Shown: in pieces, positions 39,801 through 54,800 of the stretch
Position numbering within the stretch: position 1 is the first letter of the stretch
Layout: every line of letters starts with the position of its first letter
Assembly (NCBI GenBank): GCA_004794655.1
Contig: SMMW01000622.1
Span: forward strand, 2,728,001 to 2,792,000
Source: Marisa cornuarietis
Taxonomy: Eukaryota > Mollusca > Gastropoda > Architaenioglossa > Ampullariidae
Length of the DNA stretch: 64,000 nt
Direction of reading: 5' to 3'
The notes under the pieces: model-generated
Database searches by the model: none
Seen by the model: only the letters and a program-made list of their open reading frames with translations
What the model was told of the DNA's origin: nothing
Translations under genes and position numbers: made by a program

Positions 39801-42800
39801 ATAGGTAAGAATATCATAAAATTTTGTAGAAAATGAGTAACAGATATACGTACAGATATACATAAGATTGACCAGGATATCTTCCCCTAACGTCCGTCGT
39901 CATTATTTATTTAAAAAAAAAACAAAAAAACAAACGTGGACCATCTTGCACCCCGCTTAGTGCGTGCGCCCTTGAGTTGCCCAGTTCAGTCAATGATAGA
40001 ACTCGGCCTGCAGATTTCAAAATTTCAAAATTTTTACTTCATATACCTCTTTCATGCAAATTTATTACAAGAAAACAAGAGAAAACGGATCACGAAGACC
40101 ATTTATTGCGTAAAAGTGAGCGACTGTATTTACGCATAACTGTTTTACGGAGTCTGTGCGAGACAATCATTTCTACAAGAATTTGCACTCATACCGTTCA
40201 AGGCACCTTTCTTTCTGAAAACACTCATTCTGAACACACGGAAAACACAAAAGAGGTAAGAAAGAAAAGAAGGAAATATCTGGAAAAGGTAAGAGAAAAC
40301 AAAAAGCAAAAAGATAAAGATATGTGCTATTTTTCGCCGGTGATGGTACCAGTTGTCGGAGCTGTTGAAGCTCAACCAGAGAGAAATGAAGACTAGTGTT
40401 TTTCTATCTTTGATGCTACCGGCTGTCTTGATAGCAGTAATTCAAAGAGAGAGAGAGTGTGTGTGTGTGAGGGAGAAAAGCGAGAGAAAGCAAAGTTCCT
40501 ATCCTTGATGATACTAGCTTTCTTTAAAAGTATGGCTTCTGTTATAAATCACATCTGTCGATCTTATCTCTTATTGATGTCTGTCTATATTTTCCCAGAT
40601 GTTATCTGATGACATATTTAACAGTAAAACGTCTTATGGTTTCACAAAAGAGTTATGAATGTTTTGAGAGAATTGAGGGGGTTAATAATAATGTGCGTTT
40701 GAACAGCGCGTGCTGTTGACCAAACGTTAGGAAGATTGCATGATTTAGAAGTGTGAAATTAATAACAATCTTTATGCAGCCGTAATTTACGTGAATCATT
40801 AACAGCCATGTACACAATGCCCTTACATCATTCGTTGTTTAAAAATGAACGTAGTCCGTCTCTGCGCCCTCGTCACTGCGTTAGCTCGAGCCTACTACCG
40901 AGTTCGCCTAAAGATTGAACCGGGCCTGGTTCTGATGCGATAATAAATGAATAAGTTATAGTCAAGAAATGTAACTGGATAATTTATGTCATGACAGTAA
41001 CGTTAATATTTGACATTCTTTATATGTGTATGTGTGAAAAAAGGAGAAAATATGTAGAGATTTGTAGTTGTTGTGTCTATGATACGATGTTTCTTAGAGA
41101 ATTATAGAGCATGAAAGTTGTTTAAAGTTTAGTTTGCAAATAAGCTTGCATATAGTTTGCAAGAGATTTTGAATGTATTTCTGATTTTGGTAACAACGTT
41201 GAAATATAGTCGATGTTGTGGGACTGGGGGTTCTAACCAAAGAAGTACGGATATAAAAATATCGACCAGTCGGTGATTCTCAGCCAAAAGTTTGTACATC
41301 TGAGTAAAATAAAATCACGTAGTCAAAATTTTGTTTCAGCAAAAATACAAGTTTTCTTGGTTTACTTATATTAAAGTAAGCGTCAATTTCAAAAGCACGT
41401 TTTTTCCTGAAATAACCTTAAATCTTTTTTGCATGAATATATCATAAACAGAAAACAGCACAGTTTTTTTCCATCACATCTGATGTCTGGAAATAGTAGA
41501 CTTAATAGTTTGGTTTTCTTAAAGCAACATGGGGCGCAGTCTCTGTTTGGAATATGTTTGGTTTTTTGGGAGCGGGGGATATCCTTTAAAAAAAAGTGCG
41601 TGAAAACAATAAGTGGCTAGAGACATTCTTTAGGTGTAGTACTGTTTCAATTTCGGCGATCCCGATCTGTATGTTATGGCTCTCCTGCTGTGTATAGTTG
41701 TATCAGTAGTGTGTCTGGTATTTGTATGTCGAGGACGAAAGGAAGGGGGTAGAAGTTTCTATCCAGTCATTACAATTTTTTTTCTTTTTGCACTGTAACA
41801 TACCTATAGGTGAATAAAAAAGATCCAGTTTGTTATTTAGCACCTCTGCTGAGTGGAAACTCGACCCAAAGAAAGAAAACGTCGGACGTCTCCGAGACTG
41901 CAATATTAATGGCCACGTCCGTATAGCTTTCATTCCACATTTATCATCAGTTGCATGAGATGCAATCCAAAGATGCCGCAAGAACCGCACACGTCATCAA
42001 AGGCCACACGTTCCGCCCTCTTACTTGTCGCCAGCCGCCATGTTGGACAGCTGCCCGCACACATCAAGGCATCAAGCGGTAACAGCGAGGTGTCAGGTTG
42101 GAATGAAGCGCGTCAAGCCATCTTACTCTCACCCAGCGCCCTCTGGTGAGAACGAGAGATCGCGAGACAGCTTTTGGATAAGACTAAACGGTCGAGAGAA
42201 TCGTGCATCTGGATGGATACGTCTTCATGAATGCCTTCATCATTTTGCTGCTTATGTCTAGGAACAGAGGGAACCTTGCCATTTGCGTACTCGCAGTCGT
42301 AACGGTAGAGAGGTGCTACCTCAGTGAACCCTAGAAATAAGCGTTAAGCCAGGCATCTTCATCCCGCCTAGCGGTCACTCCCAGCGTGTGCTTCACTGAC
42401 AAGCGCACGAAGTACAGGTTTGTCCATTTCCTCGTTTAGTACATGTTCCAGCGTTTGGCTATCCATGATAATACAGAAAGCAAACAGCCTGAACAAACAG
42501 CAGGAGAAAGTATGCCTCAGACCAGACAACACAAACGCTTAATCCTTATGTAATCAACCGGAAAAGCACTAAACTTTGACACCATGTACTTATTTAACTC
42601 ACAGAAACGTCGTTCATAAACAAGACCTTTTGTAGAGCGTGTAAGAATATTTTAACATATTATTTGTCAAAAATGAGATTCTCACCACACTTCGTAATTG
42701 TGCCGATTTAGAGCGGAAAGGTGCGGCAGCTCTAGTTTCTGATACTCTGACCTCCAGCGACTTAACCGCCACACAAAAGCGTGACGTCACCATGGTACTA

Positions 42801-45800
42801 AACGCCTGCGATTACACGCGCTGGTTTATCTCTCTGTTGTTTTCTTGATTAGCCGAATTTTAGAGCTTGAAGAGATGTGTGTGTAGGATAGACATCTTCA
42901 CCTTGCTAGTGTTCTAGGAACGACGTGTTTCAGTTTGTAATGGAGGAAGTTAATGTTGCTGGAGATAAACATTTATTACTTACAGGCTAACATAAGCTAA
43001 AGACAAGAAATAAAGCTGCAAATTTCTGACAAGTTAATACATCACGCAGCTGACATTAGCTTGTAACAAAGGTGCGCTCGGACTTCCGGAAAATAGCATC
43101 TTTTATGAAATTAAACCACATCATTTAAAAATATTTATGCACTCCAATTAGTCTTTTGATTTTAATTGTATTCAATAGATTTTGTTTTATTAGGAATCGC
43201 TTCGCTCAATGATGAATTAACCCGTTTCTTTGGTCTTCCGGGAAACCCGACAACTGATCTAAATCGTTTGCTTAGGTCTAGGTCGCAGATCAATGCCTTC
43301 CTTCTCGGATTTAGTGTGAGTGAGAGAGAGAGAGTAAAAAAAAGAGAGAAACACATCGGATTTCCTTCTTATTTTTGTAATTCTTTTAAAAACAATGCTT
43401 GTGTTAAATATCACGTTCATGCACGTTCGATAAAGAGCCATGTTCTGCCTCCACTTCCGAAGTCACTAGCCATTGTGGAGGACACATTTGTCGATGTCTT
43501 TCGGCACCATGCAGTGTTGTCGCTCGCGCAGGCGGGCAGCTGACAGCAGCGATGAAATATATGTACATGCCGTTGACGAGGCCAGGGGCCCAACACGCGA
43601 GTTTCCTGTTAGAGCACGTGTATAGGGCGAGCGTGACGTCAAATGTCAGGTCGCGGGTTGCGTGCCGGGCACACTCACTACCTCGAGCTCGTTGTCCTGC
43701 AGCCCCAGCTGCTTCTCTCTCTCTCTTTAAAAAAAAAAGGTCCTGCGGCCAACTGACTGGGTTAGGCTCATGTTCATTTATTTCTAAATTATCAGGAAAT
43801 GTTCACGATTTCTTCAAGAAATCCATACCTTGGAATGTTGGAATTCTTACCTGCGTTTTGGAGGAAGGACGAAGCTTTTTCCCCCGTGAGGTCACAAAAT
43901 TCGGCAGTCTGCTATGGCATCGTTTCCTTGGCACGCGCTTGAAACTTTTTCGCAGTCCATACCTCTGTGTGTGTGGGGGGGGGGGACAAACTACGTGTGC
44001 TCCCCCAACACTCCCTTACTAACACAGACACGAATGAGTAAGCAAGTGCATTTTCGATATGTACTAACTGGTATTATCGGTATGCACGAACCGGCATTTT
44101 TGCTCGGTATTAATATATATTTATAAACCCGGCATTTCTCCAATGAACTGATGAGTATTTTTTCTATGTATTAACCAGCAGTTTTGAGGTTGTTTTCATA
44201 TTCATCAGTCTAGCCTCTAAGCAACGTTACCTGGCGGAACCTCCCCCACCCCTAACTTAGATTTCCTCAGACAGGAAACATCATACAGCGACTGTGAACG
44301 AGGGCTTAATTTACTTGGAAATGAAAAGTCGTTCCAGCTGGCACCGGCTTCTGCCAGACTAAACGCAGACACAACGAAAATGGCGCTTAGGTTCAGCTTC
44401 AAACAGCAAATGAGTTCCGTTCAGCGTATTTAACTTGTCAGCCTGTGATAGTTCAATGTCTCTGCTTCCTTCGTTACAGTTCCCTCCCTTGCCACCACCA
44501 GGTTTATTCAATAAAGGACGACATTAAACCACGACAGGCCCTAAAGTTTATTGTAGAGTCAAAAGTTTACTGTAACATCTTCTCGCGCTTAAAATCTTTC
44601 CCCTCACCCCTACTCACTCCCACCTTTAGAGGAGGGTAGATGTTGAGGAAATGGCGGAGATGAAAGAACAGTGCTCGGACTCCTTTGAGAAAAAAAATCT
44701 CAGTAATATGATTTCAACCAAAAGCGCGCGTGTGTGTGTGTGTGTGTATGCTTGTGTGTGTATGTGTGTTCAAGCGCTATTTCATTCGTTAGATGGAATT
44801 ACACAGCATGTTCTTCTCATTGAATGGTGGGGTGGAGCTCACTTTAGAAGTCTTCTTCGGGCTGTCGGCGTCTCCGCTTGTACCCGCCTGTTAGCCGACG
44901 GCAAACGCTTTTTATGTAACGTCAATCGATGCTTGGTTTAAGAGCCGTGCGAACCTCCATCCACAGCTGTGGGAAAAGAAAAATTGCTGCTTATATGGAA
45001 CAGTTTGGTTTATTTGTACACGTGCATGTGTTTGGGCTTTTATATATGTGCGGGTTTCGTGGGGATGTGTGTGTGTGTGTGTGTGTGTTTTGGGGTGTGC
45101 GCAGTTCCGCACAGTATATGATACCTCCTAAACCCTATCGTATTACTTAGCTTAAAGTGTTGCCTTATTTGCTAGATTGGTAACATGTGAGCTTAAAGTT
45201 ATCGCTGCAAATATACATAAAACAGGTGTTTCTGCGCTTAAAATTTATACGAGTTTTTTTTAAAGCATTTACTTTTGTGTAAAGTATTCCATCGTAAGCA
45301 AGATTGTCTAAACACTCTTACACCCCTGGTTTCCTCGGAATCCACAATCCTTCATTCATTTTAATCCAGGTATGAACCCGAGAAAAGCATTTCAACAGTT
45401 AAGACTTTGGGAGATTTTTTGAGGGGGTGGGATACAGTACAACTTTGTATGTCAGATGTAAGGTGGAGGGGTAATGAATATTGTGCAACGGGCTGTCCAG
45501 TGCTAAGTTATATATATATATATATAGTAAATTATCTTTATATTTAAAACACGGGATTAATTCTACGGTTCTTCAGTGCAGTTGAAGGTGTTTTCTAACT
45601 GTATGGCGAAGAGTTTGTTTTTCGGTTTAGCACATAAAATTTGCACGTAAAAAGGCAGTGAATGTTTATCGTTTATATAACACAGATATGGAGAAATGTT
45701 TAGGCCGATATTATCTTTAGTGCTTTCCGAGTGATCACCATAGTGTTTTCTTTCTTTTGTGTCCATTTAAAGAAAATGGTGCTTCTATGTGTGAGTGTGC

Positions 45801-48800
45801 GTGTTTTGGTAGGTGGTTGGGTGTGCGTGTGCGTGCGTGCTCTAGTTTGTGTTTCAATCTTTGTTGCATGAGTTTCGTGGTCGACGACTGTCATTAAGAC
45901 TGTTCTGGTCACTGTGTGTTGCAGGGTCGCTGTATGAAACCCACGGCAGTTTGTATGGGTCGCTGCATAGTCCTTCGGGTATAAGAGAACACGGCGCCTC
46001 CCCCCCGCCTCCACCCCGGGTGTACAAACCATGTGTCGTCTGTAACGACAAGTCTTCGGGGTACCACTATGGCGTCAGCTCGTGCGAAGGCTGTAAGGTG
46101 AGTAACTTTTTAAGGACGTCTAGTGTAAGAGCAGAATGTATATATATATATATTTAAAAAGAAGCTGGTAAATCCCGTAATCCGCGTAGAGCTGAAGAGA
46201 AAATAAGAGAGAACACATAAACGAAGGAACTATGTATACAGGTTTAGGTGCGTACACTTATAATGGGACACAAGATATCGTCAGCTTAAACAAAAAATTA
46301 TTTAGTTGTCTGTCGTTGGGTTAGAAACCTGAGAAATTTGGCTGTCACGACTAGCTGCACGACATCTGAATTCGAACCAACAACACACAGCACGAGGATC
46401 CTCTAGCCTTTTTTGGGACAAGCACACGGAGCACCTACAACAAACAGACAAACAAAAGCAGGGAAGTCGTGGGAACAAAATAAGAAAAGACCTGTAGTTG
46501 TTACCTGATTTGTTTAAAGATTTTCTCGTGCACGCGCATGCATGCGCCTGGTGGCGTCAAAGATCAATTGGAGTGCGGAGAAAAGTTGACGGCTAGTGTC
46601 GAGGACATGGAAACCAGTGCCAGGCGCAGATCTGTCGGGGAGGGGGGTGGAAGGGAAGCGAATCTAAGTGAGCGCAGGTGTTTATTGAGCGTAAGGGGTG
46701 TGAGAAATCCTGGGGCGTACCCCTTGTGCTGAGCGCTTGGGACCAGTAGCAGTTTAATAGCGGTATTTAGCCTTACAAACGACACGTGGAGGTTAATTTC
46801 TAAAACTCTTTTCAGACCCCCCCCTCCTCCGTAAATCTTTAATTCAGTTCATAAACCGCATCTGTTTGGCTGCTGGCTGTTCAGCAAAAAATAAAAAAAA
46901 AGAAGTAATAATAAAAAAACAAAACGAAACAAAAACAAACTGACAAAAAATATTCTGAACAATGCTTGGTGGTTGTGTGGAGCATGCACCACCAGTCAGA
47001 CGCCAATGGTCTGAATTACTTTTCATATTCTCTCGGCGGTGGCAATTTACGGGAAGCAGACTGCAACTAAGTAGAGTAAGCTCGAGAGGTCCGGGACAAG
47101 CGATTAAACTGCCGCCGCCCTCGCACCTTGTTTCTGGCTTCAAGTGCCGCAGGCTGTTGCGCTTAACCCCCGGCCCCCACTACCCCCATTGCGTGTCCTC
47201 ACATCCACCCAGTTCTAAGGATTTATTAATTATAGTTTGATAAAGAGGTCGCAGCCGCCGTTTCCATCTGCGATCGTTACCAGGCGATATTAGCAGCAGT
47301 TTCTCCTTCAACAGTATCGCAGTTCTTTCTTTCCCTTCTTTCTTTATGTATGTGTGTTGGTTGAGAAAGGGGTAGAGGTACCAGGTTTTTTTTTTTTATC
47401 TGATGCAGTTTTCCATGCCCGACCTATTACACTTTTTCTTGATCGGAGCGGCTGTTTTTCTTCCACTGCATTTTTACTTCTTCGCCACCATGGGCCTCAT
47501 GGGTTTTAAGTTTTTTTTTTCTAATTCCCTCAAGCCTCATAAAGTTCGGCTGCCAGAAAAGGACCTAATGTTTCTGATATTAACACGAAACGTAACTGGG
47601 TGGATCGGGTACGTCTGTTGAGGTCGCTTATTTGGTGTCGTCACCACACACCCCAGAGAGGGTACATGCACGTCCATGCACCACTTTCCCGCAATCACTC
47701 TTCGCAAGATAGATAACTCTGCTAACTTGCAGTTGTCAAGTATCCGGGGATTTCGTGACCTCGTGATCGCGAATAATTAACGAGGCTAAGGTGAAGGGCG
47801 TCGGTGAAAATTGCGAAGACACGTTTGGGTCGTCTGCCTCGCTTGTAGTTTCATTTGAAAATATTCTCGTTCTTTATAATGAATAACGTTTCCTGGGAAC
47901 ATTGTGATCAACTACCGTGTCCTTTCGATTGACGTAAACGGCCAAGAGATTTCAAAAGCTAAGTTTTCAATGTATAAATATATCTAACTTTTGGAAATAA
48001 GTGTCTGCTTCGCCTGGTATTTTTATTCTAAACCGAAAAAGCCGAGCGTTACAGTTCTTCATAATGGTTTAGCAGAAACATTTTGATGAAATACTAGTTC
48101 GAATTTTTATGGAAAGTCTGTAGTTCATTAAGTTAGAGTCGAGGAGTTTTGTAGATATATATATATATATACACACACACATACGGAAGGGCAGGCTCTA
48201 AGGGACTGCTTTAAAAACATAATCTTTTTAGCATGTCTGCAGAGGTTTTCTGTCCGAGAACGTTTTATTTCAGATGCTACCTAGGATATTAAATGACTTC
48301 TGTGAAAGAAGGCTGTTTATGTCATGAATACCAAAGCAACAATGACCTGCTCATCTACTTGTTTAATTAATAAAAGGTAGCTTATGTTCATTGTCTCATT
48401 TGCAAACTCTAGACATAAACATCTCTAGTTCCTTATAATCAGTACATTTGTTCAAAGTGCTGCCTTTGGCTATTGAAAAGCTTTTTCTCTGTGATTATAT
48501 TTTTATTTAATTATATATTTTTATTGTTTCTTTGGAATTCAGAGATAAAGCTGTACTGCAGAATGCAAACATGTATGTATAGAAGCACAAATAAACTCGT
48601 TGGGAATATTGTAGATCAAACAATTGTTATGATGTGTGACTTCTCAGCCACCACATTGGTACTACATTCCTGAGTACGGAATTTAAACCTAATTTTGATC
48701 AGAGGAGAAAGTAATTATTACTTCACTGAAACATTTTTGAAGGATGTTTAGTTTTGCTGCAGATGAGACAGGCATATTGTGAGACAAAATTTTAAAACCT

Positions 48801-51800
48801 TACATTTGTCTGATCGCTCTTTTTCAGTGAATGCTTACAATTGCTATCTTCTTGTGGCTGTTCCATCTTTATTTTCTTTATTATCTTCTGTTCACCGTTA
48901 CTAAATGCCACCACTTCCACACTTATGTCTGTTACCATGTACAAGTTAAAAACTGCTTTACTAGCAGCAGACAACAGCCGCATGGCTAAAGCGGAAGTCC
49001 ACTTCATAAATCTATTCTTAGTAACACATATGCTGTCCCCATTCAATCAGTTCGCAATGAGTAGAACAGCAGAGCTACCAAGCAAGCAGTGTTTTCTTTG
49101 GGCACAGTTCGCTGATTCCTCGCCCAGTGAATGCGGATTGGCTGCTATGTAAACTGTCTTTGCAAGACGCGGTCAGCTGCGTGAAAAAGCTTTGCCAGGC
49201 GAGTTGGGCGTAGTTCAATTCTTTTGACAGTCACACCAGCAGCTGCGGATACGGTTGAACCACCAGCGACTGAACGCCCTTTATCATCTCACGTCACTCG
49301 TTGATAACTCAGTCGTGACCGTCGGAAAGCGTTGATTTCTTTGCCGAGGGAAAAACGAGAGTAGATTTTAACCTTTCTTTCTCTTTCAGTGTGTGCGTGT
49401 GTGTGTGTGCGCGCACAGACGCGGGTGTCACGGCTGACACGCTTAACGCTTCTCAACTACTCGTTTCAAAGCGCATTCAACTGGGTCTTGTTAAAATGCG
49501 TCTCTGCATGTTGCGGGGATGACGATTAAAAGACTATTAAGGTATCTCAACTTCGGGCAAGCAGGGAGAGACGTCTTTATGAAAGTATAATTTATGTTAT
49601 TCAAAGAAATATGTTATCTCTTCTATGACAGCCCTGTTTTCAAGTGTGTGAGCCAATATCAATAGCTGCACGGACCAGTGGTTTCAGAAGTTATTATTTG
49701 AGAGCAGCGTTAAAGGTCTACAGGAGGGCAAGCAAGAAGAAATTTTTCAGCTGACTGGATTGAGCTCCGTTCAAGATTTATTTACCCTAGTACTTTCCCG
49801 TCGTTTTCGAGATACAGGCATGTAAACATTACTACCCAGAGGAGTTCAAAACCACTTAAGTCAGGAATGTATGTGGCTACAGCCAGTATGTGAACTGAAA
49901 CCATCTGTTAATCAGACGTAATCGTGGACGTGCGCGCCGCCATGACGATGTCCTTTCTGTATACAGATGTGTCGGCTTGTACCTCAAAGACCAGTTGGTG
50001 GGTGGGTTTGGGGTAATACTATTGTTGCTGAGCTCAGACTACTGATTTAAAAAGAGTTGCACTCTAGTTGACCTTTAACAATTCTTTTGAAAGAGCTCGG
50101 ATAATATGACGCCCTCCTTGGGCCCTGTACCTCCTGCAGGGGGTGTACACCCAGCCTGTTTCTGGCTGGGTGGGTGGCTGAGCTACCCCGGCCCTTTTCT
50201 CTTCTGCTACCGTTTCTCAGACCTACTGGCCCACTTCACCATTAGCTTTTTCTCAGACCTGCTGACCCCTTTACTTGTAGTCTTTAAGTAGAATAATAAA
50301 AAATATTGATCAAAGAATAAAATAGACTTTTTGTAAGCTGAGATAAAAAGGACAGAATCATCCCACCAACATAAATACCGAAAAATGAACATTACTGGGA
50401 TGCTCTAATATAAATAAAAAATGTAAAGTCGGTGAACTTTGAAATGAGACTTGTAAATGTTAAAAAATAGAACGTATTGCAAGATAGGTATAAGAAGGGG
50501 TGTGTGTCTCGCCGTATATTACATCCCTTTGTTGGACTCCGTGGTGGGTTGGGAGCAGGAGGAACAAATCACAAAAATTCAACTACGGCCACAAGATGGT
50601 CAAAACTGCGAAAACGCAGTCGGGAGGATTTTTTTTTTTCGGACAGTGAGGAAGAGACGAGAGAGAGCACGAAAGTCTCTTGTCTTGTAGTAGAGGGCGC
50701 AGAGTCGGCCCAGCCGTTTTCGACGGTTTTCTTTTGCTGTAGCTAAAGGTTAAAAATAATTCTCACCAGGGTTTTCCTCAGTGAAACGCCTTCGCACTGG
50801 ACAATTTCTCCTCTGAGGCCCTCCGTAGATGGACTGAAAAACAGTTCACAGATAGACCCATGAAAGTTTCAGTGCTCAGATCCCTTAACTCTTCTGGGGA
50901 GAGGGGATGGGGCAGTCATTATCCTGACCTCGCTGGGATGTCGGAGGTGGACATTGCGTTACGGCTGTCCAGAGAGTCCACCCCGAGAGAGATGGGAAAT
51001 CTATACCCACAAACACTCTTTCTTACTTTCAAAAACTTCCGAATGTATTCAGGGCGGGTATCTGCAAGTAAAAGTGTTTCTTTTTATTCCCTCTCCGTTG
51101 CACTGGATCAGCGCTAGTCCGAGCGAGTCCCCAACAAGCTACCATCACCGCGTCATGCTGCAGGTGATTGCTTCTTAAAGGTCCACCGTGTTAACCACCA
51201 CGTGTACATTGCACAGCTCTGTTATCGTTTGTATCACGAGGCTCTATTACCGTGAATATTACGAAGCTCCGTTGCCATGCTTATGAAAGGGCTGTATTGT
51301 CTTCTCTGTTTCAGGGCTTCTTTCGGCGAAGCGTGCAGAAAAACATGCAGTACACGTGCCACAAGGACAAGAACTGCGCTATCAACAAGGTAACGCGCAA
51401 CCGCTGCCAGTACTGCCGCCTGCAGAAGTGCCTGGCCATGGGCATGTCCAAAGAAGGTAGGCACGTCAAGGTGGGCGCCGGAGATGGTGGATGGTGGCTG
51501 TCGGGTTGTGAAGGGAGGGATTGTGGCAAGTAGTCCACTCTCTTCACCTAACGTTACTTGGTAGGTTGGCGTGCAGTTCCTCTTCTGAGTGGCGAAGAAG
51601 GTCGCCTTCGTTAGCATCAGTGTCCAGGCAGCATGGCAGAAAGATATTATCAGCTTCTCTGAGTGTCATTAAAGTGTCAGTGTGAATGAGAGCCACTGTG
51701 TAGTGGTGTCAATGTGAGATTGTGTGTAGTGGTGTCGGTGTGAGTGCCCGTGTCAAATGATATTTTGGTGTGATTTGCTGCAAACGTTTGTGGTCGGTGA

Positions 51801-54800
51801 GGGTTTGATTGAGAGTGGAATGTGTCGGTATGAATTTACCGCTAATTGCGCAAAAAGCTTGTAACTTTTAGATCAGGCGCTGTACTCACTGTTTGACCTC
51901 TGGCCTGTTGACAGCTGTGCGCAACGACCGGAACAAGAAGCGGAAACATAAGCCGGAGAGTACGAGCGGGCTGTCGGAGGAGCTGACGGAGGACGAGCAG
52001 ATGTTGATCCAAGACATCCTGGAGGCTCATCGGGACACGCTTCCTTCCAGTGAGAACAGTGCCAACTTGCCACTAAACACGGTCAGTGATGCCAGGGGAC
52101 GGGGTGGGGTATTGCACTTCTTCTTTAATTGGCGGGGGAGGGGAAGGGTGGTTCACAAAAAAGGTAGAGGAAAATAGCAGTTTCCACTATGTAATTAACT
52201 TTTCTGTGATTTCGAAGAACGATCTTTTGTGGATACACAACACGGCCAAACGTGGAGACAGACCCAAGAGTTTCATTTCAGGATATCAATTCCTAAAGAC
52301 TGAATCAACAATCATGCTTCTGTGCTCGAGAAACCACCCTAAGAATAATCATGCACAGAAGGGGCAAAACTGTGGGGTCGTGCATGTGCATACCATTATG
52401 GTGTCCCAGCTCTTCCAGTGAGAAGCTGTGTGCATCCGTATACATTCCGGGTGTCTTCATGTTTGGCTTCTATTTGTGCATAGAGATGCTTGTAAGTTTG
52501 TAAATCGAGAACCGAAGACTTCACTCACATTTAAGAAAATGGTTTCTTCTACTAAGCTCAGCTCAGCAATTCGGAGAAAACTTTTTCCACCATGGGAGAC
52601 CATTTAGGCATTGCTGCTGAAGTTTAATGAGAGGAACAATGTGGGGTGTGGGTCATGCACAGCAGGCATCGTGATGTCGACATCAGTCTCATTGAAGTGT
52701 CAGTAGTTGGACGTGCTGGCGGCTTTGTATTTTTGCTAGTTTTCCCATCAGTGACACCTACTGGACTTGATCCATTGTCCCGCTTTGTACACTGGGGCTC
52801 TATCCGGTCATTTAAACAACACCTAAATGCGAATAACTAAAAGGCGGCAGATGGTCGTGCACGCTGATAAACACTGATAACAGCAACGTGCTTAAAACCC
52901 ATCTTTGCCTTACACAGATATTGTTAGACATATAAACATGTATGTGGATGTTTAAAAAAATTACATACTCGACAGTCTGTGTTTAAGAAGTCCCTTGACG
53001 CAGACTGCCCTAATGCTGGAAAGCTGCCCAAAATATTCCCTGAATAGTGAGTAACGATAGTGTGAAAAAAAGGAGTTACTGGGTTGGTGTTTGCATTTCT
53101 GTTATGGGCAGCGGCAAATGTGAAAAAGACTCTGTAAAAGATCTCAAGATTAATTTTTTTTAAACGACGAATTTTTAGAAGGGACGAGGAGCAAATGCAA
53201 ACCTTATAAAATGCTTTGAATAAGTGGTGGGGGGTGGGGGTTCAAACCATATTTTGCCGTGTGTGTGTGGAAGTGGGGAAGGGTGGCACCATGTCGGGTG
53301 CATTCTTGCCTCACTGGGGTGGCACACATACTTGACTGTCGCCCCGCGTAAGCTACCGATCGATTGAAAGGTTGGGGGGAGGGAGCTGTTTGGACGATGG
53401 CGGGCGAAGACTACTAACACGGGTAGGTAAGAGAGGGGTAACAGGTCCTCCTCCTATACCCCCACCTCGCTCTTTCCACACAGTGTTGTGTTAGTGCAGT
53501 TTGCTGAAATGCATCCAGGCCGCTGAGAAACCACCTCTCGCCGCTGGACGTCTGCACCAAGGGCCGTAGGGGTTTCTGGGAAGCTGTTGCTCCCCGCCCC
53601 CTCTCCCCTGGCGATCCGGGTGCAACAAGTTACATTCGCCACAGTTTCACAGGACACGCCCACCGCTGGCACGCCCACTGCCACTTCAGCGCGTATTTTA
53701 TTAAAGGCAGCGAAATAATGGTTCTGTTGAGTGAGAACCGAATTTCTACCGTGAGTTGTTTCGGTTGTCGGTATTATTATTTTTTTTTCCTTCACGCAAA
53801 CCCAACTTTAAGTCGAGACACATTTTCGTTGCCGCTGTTGTGCAGTAATCTTCAGCATAAAAATCAGATGCAAGAACTGGCTGGCCTATCTTCATACAAA
53901 GCAACACAGTTGTCCTTCCTTCGTCTACCTAAACGTTTAGATGAGTAGCGCGATTACTGCTCCCCCCCCCTCGCCTCCAAAAACAAAACAAAACAACCTT
54001 AGGGCCTTAAAAGTTGGCGTGGCGCGCTGCACCACGGTGCTACATAGGGGGGCTTAACTGTTCACTGACCTGTGTGTTGTGAGAGTGACCAAAACGAGGC
54101 GCTGCTCTGCCCCGACTTTTTTCTTTCTTTCTTTCTTTCTTTCTTTCTTTTTTTTTTTTTTTTTTTTGATCTGAGAGGATCTCAGGTATTTGAAACACCC
54201 AGCTCCTTTTCTTACCTTGACATAGAATAATGAAGGAAGTAGTTGGGAGGGTTAGGAAACACATACTTGGTGGGGTAGACAACTAGCCGACCACGAGTAC
54301 AATCGACATTTAAAATCCTTGTTTGTCTGACTTTTAGAACCTGTCGTCAGCTCGTGGGTTTGTCTTTTAAAACTTTTGATTCAGTCCGTAACGTCAGGTG
54401 TTATCCAACGACCCTCTCATAACCACTAGAGGGGTCCGTACAAATCCGAGATATCTTTATATCCTCATCCTGCTTAAATAAACATTGTGCAAAGTAAACA
54501 TATATAATAAATAAAATGTCCTTTGTTTGGCTGTCTTGTTGCCTGACATAGTTGGTGTGTTTTAGTGAGACCAGCTGGTGGCTTTGACTTAATATGTGTC
54601 CTTAGTAATTTGAAAGACACATTGAATATTAATGCCCGGCGGCTAAGTAGTTCCCTAGTCTTACGGCTACTGAAGAGTAACAGCCTTTTCTTCGGGACTA
54701 GCTTTTTGTGTGAGGGCTTTGTCCTTCTCTTTTCCACTAGAGTGCCTCACCTCGTCTCCCACCAATTTAACAGTTCGGTAAACTGGGAGGAAAACGCTAT

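Larger units (their letters stand above)
26245..45924 (+). other. 19.7-kb intron between the second first exon and the first zinc-finger exon
   Basis: No supported exon. Contents I can see: (TA)n(GA)n near 26431, (TTTC)n at 27865-27895, A-rich stretches near 28975-29040, a long foldback at 29240-29335, a (CA)n run near 30484, a degenerate repeat at 37697-37840, a CACT array with an attached repeat at 38713-38840, (TG)n near 44730 and 45067, a degenerate repeat near 44057-44190 and (TA)n near 45511. A strongly AT-rich block covers about 36725-37095. Exact CRE palindromes (TGACGTCA) occur at 30068, 31950, 42782 and 43634. A weak candidate cassette exon lies at 43194-43313. Confidence 0.65.

Noticed and set aside
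46329..46420. Possible tRNA/SINE on the minus strand (ggttcgaattc)
   Set aside because: Only a box-B-like motif is present. No box A at the right distance and no tRNA fold.
52672..52685. 14-bp perfect palindrome around a SalI-type gtcgac core
   Set aside because: A few palindromes of this length are expected by chance in a window this size.
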